DNA from: a bacterium
GTDB taxonomy: Bacteria > UBA8248
Direction of reading: 5' to 3'
Length of the DNA stretch: 64,000 bases
Assembly: GCA_022828125.1 (NCBI GenBank)
Contig: JAJEJD010000015.1
Span: forward strand, 62,001-126,000
Shown: positions 28,693 through 36,081 of the stretch, piece by piece
Numbering within the stretch: position 1 is the stretch's first letter
Layout of the letters: every line of letters begins with the position of its first letter
Notes under the pieces: generated by a model
What the model was told of the DNA's origin: nothing
The model's input: only the letters and a program-made list of their open reading frames with translations
Databases searched by the model: none
Translations under genes and position numbers: made by a program

Positions 28693-29436
28693 ATGAGACT
28701 GAAAGACAAGAACGCCCTCGTTACGGGTGCGGCGCAGGGCATCGGACGCTCTGTCTGCCAGAGGTTCGCCGAAGAAGGCGCCAAGGTCCTCGTCGTCGAC
28801 ATGAACGAGGAAGGCGGCGAGGAGACGGCGCGCCTGATAAGAGAAGCCGGGGGCGAGGCGCTCTTCCACAAGGCCGACGTGAGCAGCCTTGCGGAAGTCG
28901 AGGGCGCGCTCGACGCGTCCGAGGCCGCGCACGGGCCCATCGACGTCATGGTGAACAACGCAGGGATCGTCCGCGCGGCCATGCTCCACAAGATGAGCGA
29001 GGCGCAGTGGGACTCCGTGATCGCCGTGCATCTCAAGGGCACCTGGACGGGAATCCACGCGGCGGCCAAGCGCATGATCCCCCGGAAGGAGGGCCGCATC
29101 ATCAACGTCACCTCGGGCGCGGGGCTTCGCGGCACCATCGGGCAGATCAACTACTCCTCCGCCAAGATGGGCATCGTCGGCGCCACACAGAGCGCGGCGC
29201 GTGAGCTTGGACGCTACAACATCACCGTGAACTGCGTCTCGCCCGCGGCCATCACCCCGATGACGGAGACGATCCGCACGGACGAGCGCTTTGAATCCAA
29301 GTATCTGGAGCGCATCTGCCTGGGCCGGTGGGGCGAGCCCGAGGAGATGGCGGCGGGGTTCGTCTTTCTGGCGTCGGACGAGGCGAGCTACGTGACCGGC
29401 ATCGTGCTCCGAATCGATGGCGGCCTGGGGATGTGA
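28693..29436 (+). CDS. SDR family oxidoreductase (FabG-like)
   Basis: 247 residues, GAGAGGAAC upstream. Classical short-chain dehydrogenase: cofactor motif TGAAQGIGRS near residue 12-22, NNAG at about 91, catalytic Ser in NVTSGAG and Tyr/Lys in INYSSAKMG, and the C-terminal YVTGIVLRIDGGLGM. The acidic residue after beta-2 (VVDMNEEGG) favours NAD. It probably oxidises a 3-hydroxyacyl-CoA or similar alcohol made by the neighbouring hydratase pair. A REP palindrome begins just after the stop. Confidence 0.88.
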   Translation: MRLKDKNALVTGAAQGIGRSVCQRFAEEGAKVLVVDMNEEGGEETARLIREAGGEALFHKADVSSLAEVEGALDASEAAHGPIDVMVNNAGIVRAAMLHKMSEAQWDSVIAVHLKGTWTGIHAAAKRMIPRKEGRIINVTSGAGLRGTIGQINYSSAKMGIVGATQSAARELGRYNITVNCVSPAAITPMTETIRTDERFESKYLERICLGRWGEPEEMAAGFVFLASDEASYVTGIVLRIDGGLGM

Positions 29437-29439
29437 TTT

Positions 29440-29467
29440 GTAGGGACAGGTCGCGACCTGTCCCTAC
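29440..29467. repeat. 28-bp REP palindrome, copy 1
   Basis: Perfect palindrome GTAGGGACAGGTCG joined to its own reverse complement. Identical or nearly identical copies are at 32084-32111 and 36027-36054, all just after a stop codon. It can form a stable hairpin in mRNA and is typical of sequences spread by REP-associated transposases, one of which is at 35428-36030. Confidence 0.85.
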
Positions 29468-29572
29468 GGGAATAACCCTCGCTCCCCACCCCTCGTCTGG
29501 CATCCCCACCACGGGCCTGCTAGAATCGCCGCAGGTTTTGCCCCTTGATAACAAAAAGCGGAGGAACCGCCC

Positions 29573-30601
29573 ATGAAGGCCATGATCCTTAAAGAGTTCG
29601 GCGCGCCCCTCGTCTACGAGGAAGCGCCCGAACCCAAGATCGGCCCCCGCCAGGTGCTCGTCGAATCGAAGGCGAACGGCCTTTGCGCGACGGACCTGAA
29701 GATAGTGGACGGAAGCGTCAAGACCGCCCCCACGCCCCTGATGCTCGGCCATGAGAATTCCGGCGTCGTGCTGGAAGTCGGCGCGGAAGTCGAATCCGTC
29801 GCCCCCGGCGACCGCGTGGTCGTCGTGAGCAAACAGACCTGCGGACGCTGCCGCATGTGCCGCCTGGGTCATGAGGAGATGTGCCTGAACTCGCCGGGAC
29901 GGCTGGGCATCGAGATAGACGGCGGCTTCGGCCAGCTCGTCGCGGCGTCTGAGCGGAATCTCGTGAAAATCGGGGACAACGTCTCCCTGGCGGCGGCCTC
30001 CCTCATCGGCGGGACGCTCGGCTCCCCGCTCCACGCCATCCGCATGGCGCGGCCCGAACTCGGCGAGTGCGCCGTCATCTTCGGGGTCGGGGGACTGGGT
30101 CTGCACGCCCTGCAAATCCTCCGCCACCTGGGCGCGAACGTCATCGCCGTGGACGTGAAGGAGGAAAAACTCGCCAAGGCGCGCGAACTGGGCGCGTTCG
30201 AGACCGTGAACGCGATGGAGACCGACCCTGTGAAAGCCGTGATGGACATCACGAACGGTTTCGGGGCAGACATCGCGCTCGAGATCGTCGGCGGGGCCGC
30301 CGTGCCGCCCGTGCTCCAGCAGTGCATCGACCTGCTCCGGCCCGGCGGGCGGCTCGTCATCCTGGGCTACTCCTTCGGCCAGAAGGTGGAGATCGACCCC
30401 GCGCAACTCGTCTACAAGTGGATACAGATCGTCGCGTCGCACAACCACACCGTGCGCGACGTGAGCGATGCCGCGAGCCTGGTGAACGACGGCCGCGTGC
30501 GCGCCGTCATCACCGAGGAAGCCCCGATGCCCGACGCCAACGACGCGCTGGCCGCCCTGCGCGCGGGCGACCCGGTGGGCCGCATCGTTCTCACGTGGTG
30601 A
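29573..30601 (+). CDS. Zinc-dependent alcohol dehydrogenase
   Basis: 342 residues, GCGGAGGAA upstream. MDR family: catalytic zinc ligands C38-like ([12 protein letters not shown]) and GHENSGVV, structural zinc cysteines [15 protein letters not shown], and NAD-binding [17 protein letters not shown] followed by DVKEEK, where the Asp favours NAD. Substrate unknown; threonine/sorbitol-type and fatty alcohol dehydrogenases look alike. It lies in the acyl-CoA cluster but has about 135 bp of non-coding sequence upstream with a REP, so it may be transcribed separately. Confidence 0.87.
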   Translation: MKAMILKEFGAPLVYEEAPEPKIGPRQVLVESKANGLCATDLKIVDGSVKTAPTPLMLGHENSGVVLEVGAEVESVAPGDRVVVVSKQTCGRCRMCRLGHEEMCLNSPGRLGIEIDGGFGQLVAASERNLVKIGDNVSLAAASLIGGTLGSPLHAIRMARPELGECAVIFGVGGLGLHALQILRHLGANVIAVDVKEEKLAKARELGAFETVNAMETDPVKAVMDITNGFGADIALEIVGGAAVPPVLQQCIDLLRPGGRLVILGYSFGQKVEIDPAQLVYKWIQIVASHNHTVRDVSDAASLVNDGRVRAVITEEAPMPDANDALAALRAGDPVGRIVLTW

Positions 30602-30665
30602 GGCGACCGGCCCGATGAGATCATACGACCTATATCAACCAACCAACGCATCCGCAGGAGGCAGC

Positions 30666-32057
30666 ATGTCGCATCGAATCGAAACCGACAGCATGGGCGA
30701 GATCGAGGTGCCCGGGGACAAATACTACGGCGCGCAGACGGCGCGCTCGCTCGTTCACTTCAAGATAGGCGGCGACCGCTTCCCGCGCGAGATCATCCGC
30801 GCGCTGGGGATTCTGAAGAAAGCCGCCGCGGTGACGAACGAGGAGTTGGGGATTCTCGATTCCGAGAAGGCTGCGCTCATCAATCAGGCGGCGGATGAGG
30901 TGATCGCGGGCGATCTGGACGCGCATTTCCCGCTCGTCGTCTGGCAGACCGGCAGCGGCACGCAGACGAACATGAACGCGAACGAGGTCATCGCGAACCG
31001 CGCCATCGAAATCGCGGGCGGCGAGATGGGCTCCAAGGACCCGATCCACCCCAACGACGACGTGAACAAGGCGCAGTCCTCGAACGACACCTTCCCGACG
31101 GCGATGCACATCGCGGCGGGCGAGCAGATGACGAAGAAACTCATCCCCGCCGTGGAGACGCTCCACAAAACGCTCGCGCAGAAGGCTGAGGCCTTCGATT
31201 CGATCATCAAGATCGGCCGCACCCATCTCATGGACGCCGTTCCCCTGACGCTTGGCCAGGAGTTCTCGGGCTACGCGCAACAACTCGAAAACGGCCTCGC
31301 GCGCGTCAGGATGTCGCTGGACGGCATCTACGAGCTGGCCCTCGGCGGAACGGCGGTGGGTACGGGCCTCAACACCCACCCCGATTTCGCGGAGAAGGCC
31401 GCCGCGAGAATCGCCGAGATGACGGGGCTTCCCTTCCGCAGCGCACCGAACAAGTTCGAGGCGCTCGCCGCGCACGATGCGGTCGTCTTCGCGAGCGGTG
31501 CGGTGAAGACCCTGGCAGCGTCGCTCATGAAGATAGCGAACGACATACGGATGCTGGCGTCCGGCCCCCGGTGCGGGGTGGGCGAGCTTCTAATTCCCGA
31601 GAACGAGCCTGGCAGCTCCATCATGCCCGGCAAGGTGAACCCCACGCAGAGCGAGGCGATGACGATGGTGTGCGCCCAGGTGATGGGCAACGACGTGGCC
31701 GTGAACGTGGGCGGCGCGACGGGGCATTTCGAGCTGAACGTGTTCAAGCCCGTGATGATCTTCAACCTGCTGAACTCCGTGCGCCTGCTGGCCGATGCGT
31801 GCGTTTCGTTCAACGAGCACTGCGCGGTGGGCATCGAACCCAACCGGCCGGCGATAGAGGGCTATCTCCAGAACTCGCTCATGCTCGTAACGGCGCTGAA
31901 CCCCGTCATCGGCTACGACAACGCGGCCAGGGTGGCGAAAAAGGCGTTCACAGAAGGCGGCACCCTGCGCGACGCGGCCATCGCCCTCGACCTACTCACG
32001 GGCGAGGAGTTCGACGCCGCCGTCAAACCCGAGAACATGATCGGGCCGAGGGGGTAG
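30666..32057 (+). CDS. fumC: Fumarase, class II
   Basis: 463 residues from the ATG at 30666 (CAGGAGG upstream), the normal length. It carries the N-terminal [18 protein letters not shown], the [15 protein letters not shown] loop, [17 protein letters not shown] and the family signature [13 protein letters not shown] with the flexible catalytic Ser loop. As an oxygen-stable tetrameric enzyme it interconverts fumarate and malate in the TCA cycle. acnA is 4 kb away on the other strand. A REP and a MITE-like element follow the stop. Confidence 0.96.
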   Translation: MSHRIETDSMGEIEVPGDKYYGAQTARSLVHFKIGGDRFPREIIRALGILKKAAAVTNEELGILDSEKAALINQAADEVIAGDLDAHFPLVVWQTGSGTQTNMNANEVIANRAIEIAGGEMGSKDPIHPNDDVNKAQSSNDTFPTAMHIAAGEQMTKKLIPAVETLHKTLAQKAEAFDSIIKIGRTHLMDAVPLTLGQEFSGYAQQLENGLARVRMSLDGIYELALGGTAVGTGLNTHPDFAEKAAARIAEMTGLPFRSAPNKFEALAAHDAVVFASGAVKTLAASLMKIANDIRMLASGPRCGVGELLIPENEPGSSIMPGKVNPTQSEAMTMVCAQVMGNDVAVNVGGATGHFELNVFKPVMIFNLLNSVRLLADACVSFNEHCAVGIEPNRPAIEGYLQNSLMLVTALNPVIGYDNAARVAKKAFTEGGTLRDAAIALDLLTGEEFDAAVKPENMIGPRG

Positions 32058-32083
32058 GCCCCGGTAATTTGTTCTCTCACCCC

Positions 32084-32111
32084 GCAGGGACAGGTCGCGA
32101 CCTGTCCCTAC
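32084..32111. repeat. 28-bp REP palindrome, copy 2
   Basis: Same palindrome as 29440-29467 with one change in the first arm (GCAGGG instead of GTAGGG). It directly abuts MITE-like copy C. Confidence 0.85.
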
Positions 32112-32115
32112 AAAA

Positions 32116-32261
32116 GCAACCCCCCCTACCCCCCCTTGTCAGGGGGGTATAAAAAGGCGATGTGCCCTCGCTGGGCTGAGGGGGTTTTGCTTTTTCTTAC
32201 CCCCCTGACAAGGGGGGGTAGGGGGGGTTGCTCCTTTGGCAAAGGCTTTTTCAACAGCCCT
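32116..32261. mobile_element. MITE-like palindromic element, copy C (inverted core)
   Basis: Inner palindrome 32116-32231 with the centre (TATAAAAAGGCGATG...) in the opposite orientation to copies A and B, then CTTTTTCAACAGCCC as right outer end. The left outer end is missing and replaced by a REP palindrome, so this copy is incomplete or was formed by inversion. Confidence 0.7.
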
Positions 32262-32280
32262 TCCTTGGTAGGGTTTGACC

Positions 32281-33324
32281 CTACCTCTCCGCAAACCCCT
32301 CGAACGCCACTGGTATCTGCTGGATGTCCTGAATCAGATCGGGCGGGAGATCGCGATCCGCCGTGGGGAGCATCCCCGCGTAGAGGGTGTCGACGCCGTT
32401 GCCGAAGCGCGTCTCTATCGCTCCCTTGATCTCCCCGTGCACGCCCACGGCGGCGAAAAGGCGCACGAGGTCGTCCGGAATCTCGCCCGCCAGCTCGCCC
32501 CATTTGCCCTCGCGCGTCATCTGCCTGAGCTTCCGGCCCAGATCGCCGTAGCCGTGCATCTCGAGCACCGGCCAGTAATCGGGCGTCGAGCCGTAAAAGC
32601 CGAGGCGCACCTTCACCTCATCCATCCCGCGCCTGATGGTTTCCTCATCGCGCCCCGTGACGACGTAGCCCCCGCCGGTGATCTCGAAGTTCTCGCGCGT
32701 GATCCCGTTCTCCCCGAACCCTTCCGTGAGCCTCGGGAGGCAGAACTCCTCGAAATACCTGCTGGTGCAGAACGGATGCAGCCGGACGCCGTCGCACCGG
32801 CTCCCCGCGACTTTCAGCATCCCCGGCCCTACCGCCGCAATGGTGACGGGCGCCATCGGCTGGCCCCCGGAGGGCGGCGTGAAGGCGGGCGTCATGAGGC
32901 TGAACTGGTAGTGCTCGCCCTTGTAATCGAGTTTCTCCCCGCTTTGCCAGGCGCGCCATATCGCGCGGAGCGATTCCACGTATTCGCGCATCCTCGCTGC
33001 GGGCGCGCTCCAGGGCACGCTGAAACGCCGCACGTTGTGCGCCCGTATCTGCGGGCCGAGGCCCAGGACGAACCTTCCTTCCGAGGCGACCTGCAGGTCC
33101 CACGCCGCGTTCGCGCACATCATGGGACTCCTCGGAAAAGCGATGGCCACGGCGGTCAGAAGCTCCACGCGCTTCGTCTCCACCGCTGCCACCGCCAGGG
33201 GCAGAAACGGGTGGTGCGCGTTCTCCATGGTCATCACGCCGTCATAGCCTGCCGCCTCGATTTCTCGCGCTGCGGGACCCGCTTTTTTCAGGTCATCCAT
33301 CGGTAGGGTGGTCATGATACGCAT
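32281..33324 (-). CDS. LLM-class F420-dependent oxidoreductase (TIGR03617-like)
   Basis: 347 residues from the ATG at 33324, with AGGAG upstream; the frame extends further but without a ribosome site. Luciferase-like TIM barrel: AREIEAAGYDGVMTMENAHHPF, VELLTAVAIAFPRSPM, ASEGRFVLGLGPQIRAH and PVTIAAVGPGMLKVAGSRCDGV are the usual flavin-contact strands. Enzymes of this group use F420 or FMN to oxidise or reduce diverse small molecules. If F420 is used, the genome needs F420 biosynthesis genes, not seen here. Confidence 0.85.
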   Translation of the reverse strand: MRIMTTLPMDDLKKAGPAAREIEAAGYDGVMTMENAHHPFLPLAVAAVETKRVELLTAVAIAFPRSPMMCANAAWDLQVASEGRFVLGLGPQIRAHNVRRFSVPWSAPAARMREYVESLRAIWRAWQSGEKLDYKGEHYQFSLMTPAFTPPSGGQPMAPVTIAAVGPGMLKVAGSRCDGVRLHPFCTSRYFEEFCLPRLTEGFGENGITRENFEITGGGYVVTGRDEETIRRGMDEVKVRLGFYGSTPDYWPVLEMHGYGDLGRKLRQMTREGKWGELAGEIPDDLVRLFAAVGVHGEIKGAIETRFGNGVDTLYAGMLPTADRDLPPDLIQDIQQIPVAFEGFAER

Positions 33325-33463
33325 CTCGAAACTCCTGTCGTCGATAAAGAAAACGCCGCCGGGCGGCGGCGCGGCGCCATGATACACGATCCATCCCGCG
33401 CGCACATCGTGATATGATGGGGCATCGAACACACGCTCAAGCGCACTCAATGGAGGAGCCTCC

Positions 33464-34213
33464 ATGGCCCAGCCGTGCCGTCTCGAATACCGGGGCTTTC
33501 ACCAGCTCGAACTCGTGCGACACGGGGGCGAGGAAATCCGTATCGGCGGGCAGCCCCGCGTTCTGCAGGAACCTCCGCCCAACGTGGCCTCGCGGCCTCC
33601 CGTCGATACGGTGCAGTACGTCTACGCGAGGTGGGATGAAAAACGCGAGCGCGTGAAGCTGGTCGCCTCGACGACGGGGCATGAAACCCTGGACGGCGAA
33701 GAGGTGATGCGCGGCGAACCGGCGGCGCTCCTCGTAGGCATGGGAAGGCCCTACGAGAACAGGCCCAGGCACTACCACTGGGCGGACAGGCCCGAGCACA
33801 GGACGCTCATCCTGAGCCATTACAACAGACAGCGAGTCGAATGGCGGCAAAGGCTGCGCGCGGATGCGGCGGTTTCTCCGGGCGGATGGCGTGAGATATC
33901 GCCGGATATGAGCGTCTCTTTTCTCGTATGGGGAGAGGAGGCGGCTCGTCTTGAGATCGAGGGCCGCGTGCGGAACGAAGACGCCGCGTCGCCGCTGCTT
34001 CTGGGCATGGGTCTCGACGGCGCGCCTCCCGAATCGGCTGATGTGGAGATCGCACCCGCCTCAAGGCCGGATCAGGCCTTCAACCTCAAATACGAGAGAA
34101 GATTCTCCCGCGATGAGGAGGGTTTTCACACCCTCTCCCTGTACGGAAAGACGGAAGGCATCTCCTGGACTGCTCTTCAAGGCGCGACGCTGCGCTATTC
34201 CACCCTTGGCTAA
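33464..34213 (+). CDS. Hypothetical protein, mostly beta
   Basis: 249 residues, GGAGGAG upstream. There is no signal peptide or TM segment. The sequence alternates short strands: RLEYRGFHQLELVRHGGEEIRIGG, then VQYVYARWDEKRERVKLVASTTGHE, and a C-terminal beta part with LYGKTEGISWTALQGATLRYS. It resembles a jelly-roll or C2-like layout with many Arg and Glu. No family recognised. The stop (TAA) supplies part of the ribosome site of the next gene (TAAGGAG), so the two are coupled. Confidence 0.65.
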   Translation: MAQPCRLEYRGFHQLELVRHGGEEIRIGGQPRVLQEPPPNVASRPPVDTVQYVYARWDEKRERVKLVASTTGHETLDGEEVMRGEPAALLVGMGRPYENRPRHYHWADRPEHRTLILSHYNRQRVEWRQRLRADAAVSPGGWREISPDMSVSFLVWGEEAARLEIEGRVRNEDAASPLLLGMGLDGAPPESADVEIAPASRPDQAFNLKYERRFSRDEEGFHTLSLYGKTEGISWTALQGATLRYSTLG

Positions 34214-34224
34214 GGAGCAAGGCG

Positions 34225-35358
34225 ATCAACGAATCCCATCAAGACCCCAAATTCCTGCATGACCTCGGCGTCCGCCGCGTCATCAGCGCGCGCACCCGCC
34301 AGACCGTCTTCGGCGGCTCGAAGCTGAGGCCTGAAATATGGGCCGCCATGCAGGAGGCGAACGCCGCCCAGGTGGACATGAACGAACTCCACGCAAAGGC
34401 GGGCGCGCGTATCGCGCAGATGACGCAAAACGAGGCGGCCTACGTCACGAGCGGCTCCGCCGCAGGCCTCGCGCTAAGTGCTGCCGCCTGCATCACCGGC
34501 GGAAACCCGGCCCTCATGGACAAGCTCCCCTTCACCGACGGTCTCAAGAACGAGATCGTGGTCCACCGCTTCCAGCGGAACCACTACGACATCAACATCC
34601 GCCAGGCGGGGGCGCGGCTCGTGGAGATCGGCTCGCACCGCCAGACCCACCCCTGGGAGCTAGAGGAGGCCATCGGCGAGAAGACGGCGGCCGTCTTCTA
34701 CTTCCCGGGTCAGTACATGGGCCGGAACATCCTGAAGCCGGAGACCATCATCGAGATCGCGCACGAGAGGAACGTGCCCGTGGTCGTGGACGCGGCGGCG
34801 CAGCTTCCGCCGTCCGCCAATCTCTGGCGCTACACCAAAGAGATGGGGGCCGACGCCGCCATCTTCAGCGGGGGGAAGAGCATCGGCGGACCGCAGAACA
34901 CCGGAATCATCCTGGGCAAAAAGAAGATCGTCGATGCCTGCGCCATGATGGGAAGCCCCAGGTATTCGGTCGGACGGCCCATGAAGGCGGGGCGCGACGA
35001 CATCGTGGGCCTGGTCCGCGCGCTCGAACATTACCTGGACGAGGGCGAGGCCGCCCAGTACGCCCACAACGAGCGGTGGTGCGAGTTCTTCATGGAGCGC
35101 ACAGCCGGGATGAAAGGGTTATCCCCTCGCCTCAGACGCCCAAACGCCCTGGGACAGGATTTGCCCGAAGTCGTGATCGATATCGACGAGGAATCGCTCG
35201 GGAAATCGCGCGATGAGATCGCCGCTTCACTATGGGAATGCGAGGTGCGGGTGCAGGTCGGCGTATCGGGTGAATCGGAGATCTACATCTCCCCCGACCC
35301 GCTCACGGATGCAGACGCGGAATACCTCTGGGCGAGGTTTGTGGAGGTTGTGTCGTAG
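34225..35358 (+). CDS. SelA-like PLP-dependent enzyme (aminotransferase class V fold), probable AUC start
   Basis: 377 residues if initiated at the ATC at 34225. This codon has AAGGAG seven bases upstream, and it is the only placement that includes the family N-terminus (LGVRRVISARTRQTVFGGSKLRPE). The first in-frame ATG (34348) would remove it. The PLP lysine is in FSGGKSIGGPQNTG, the SelA-like signature, after PVVVDAAAQLPPS. Relatives include selenocysteine synthase, D-glucosaminate-6-phosphate ammonia-lyase and L-cysteine-type lyases. It is too short and lacks SelA N-terminal features, so it should not be taken as SelA. Substrate unknown. Confidence 0.75.
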   Translation: MNESHQDPKFLHDLGVRRVISARTRQTVFGGSKLRPEIWAAMQEANAAQVDMNELHAKAGARIAQMTQNEAAYVTSGSAAGLALSAAACITGGNPALMDKLPFTDGLKNEIVVHRFQRNHYDINIRQAGARLVEIGSHRQTHPWELEEAIGEKTAAVFYFPGQYMGRNILKPETIIEIAHERNVPVVVDAAAQLPPSANLWRYTKEMGADAAIFSGGKSIGGPQNTGIILGKKKIVDACAMMGSPRYSVGRPMKAGRDDIVGLVRALEHYLDEGEAAQYAHNERWCEFFMERTAGMKGLSPRLRRPNALGQDLPEVVIDIDEESLGKSRDEIAASLWECEVRVQVGVSGESEIYISPDPLTDADAEYLWARFVEVVS

Positions 35359-35389
35359 GGGATGGATTCAGATTCGTGAATCGCTTCTC

Positions 35390-35415
35390 GTAGGGGCGGA
35401 CCTGTGTGTCCGCCC
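35390..35415. repeat. REP element upstream of the transposase gene
   Basis: GTAGGGGCGGACCTGTGTGT followed by CCGCCC is an imperfect palindrome. It lies 12 bp before the transposase start, and the bases right after it (GGAG) form the ribosome site of that gene. Further copies are inside the gene (35686-35711 direct, 35781-35806 inverted). Confidence 0.8.
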
Positions 35416-35427
35416 GGAGCATTCAAC

Positions 35428-36030
35428 ATGGACGTGAACCAAACTAGACGAAATTCATATCGGTTGGAGGGTTATGATTATTCCCGGGCGGGATGTTATT
35501 TCGTGACGGTTTGTGTGCAGGGCAGACAATGTCTGTTCGGCGAAATCATCGAAGGCGAGATGGTCTTGAACGACGCGGGGAAGTTGGTCGTCCATTGGTG
35601 GCACGAAACAGAGAACAAATTCCCCCATCTCGAATTAGATCAATATGTCCTTATGCCAAATCATATTCACGGAATCGTTGCGTTTGTAGGGGCGGACCTG
35701 TGTGTCCGCCCGGAACACAGAAATATAAAACCAAACAATTGCCACCAGATAGAACAAGAACGAAAAGAACAAAATCAACAGGGCGGACACACAGGTCCGC
35801 CCCTACAGGAAATCATTCAATGGTTTAAGACGATGACCACGAATGAATATATCAAAGAGGTGAAATCCCGACGTTTCCCGCCATTCGAGAAACGCATCTG
35901 GCAACGATCATTTTACGACCATGTCATCCGTGATGAAAACGATCTCAACCGCGTCCGCGAATATATCCAGAACAATCCGTTGAAATGGTCGCTTGATGAG
36001 TATAACCCGGTAAACCAAACGCAATCGTAG
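35428..36030 (+). CDS. REP-associated tyrosine transposase (RAYT, Y1_Tnp family)
   Basis: 200 residues from the ATG at 35428. It has N-terminal YDYSRAGCYFVTVCVQGR, the HUH motif H79-I-H81 in YVLMPNHIHGIV, and the catalytic tyrosine Y163 in SFYDHVIRDENDLNRVREYI. RAYTs nick single-stranded REP hairpins and are single-copy domesticated or slowly mobile relatives of IS200/IS605 transposases. The variable loop (residues 87-125) is encoded in part by two REP copies. A REP also flanks each end of the gene. Its GC content is lower than that of its neighbours, suggesting transfer. Confidence 0.92.
   Translation: MDVNQTRRNSYRLEGYDYSRAGCYFVTVCVQGRQCLFGEIIEGEMVLNDAGKLVVHWWHETENKFPHLELDQYVLMPNHIHGIVAFVGADLCVRPEHRNIKPNNCHQIEQERKEQNQQGGHTGPPLQEIIQWFKTMTTNEYIKEVKSRRFPPFEKRIWQRSFYDHVIRDENDLNRVREYIQNNPLKWSLDEYNPVNQTQS
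35686..35806. repeat. Inverted REP pair inside the transposase reading frame
   Basis: A direct copy at 35686-35711 starts exactly on a codon boundary (reads VGADLCVRP), and an inverted copy at 35781-35806 reads GGHTGPPLQ. The arms could pair over a 69-base loop in single-stranded DNA or mRNA. Neither copy breaks the frame. Confidence 0.85.
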
Positions 36031-36054
36031 GGACAGGTCGCGACCTGTCCCTAC
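36027..36054. repeat. 28-bp REP palindrome, copy 3
   Basis: Identical palindrome to 29440-29467. It overlaps the last codon of the transposase gene (stop TAG is its first bases) and lies 27 bp before the acnA stop on the other strand, where it could serve as a bidirectional mRNA hairpin. Confidence 0.85.
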
Positions 36055-36081
36055 GAAACCACCGAAAGGGTCGTCCCGCCT

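Noticed and set aside
34225-35358. Calling this gene SelA (selenocysteine synthase) because of the selenoprotein nearby
   Set aside because: Only the fold and the lysine motif match. It is shorter than SelA, lacks its N-terminal domain, and lies 10 kb away in another transcript.
35390-36054. CRISPR-like repeats
   Set aside because: The repeats are palindromic REPs with irregular spacing and inverted orientation, and lie inside a coding frame. There are no spacers and no cas genes.
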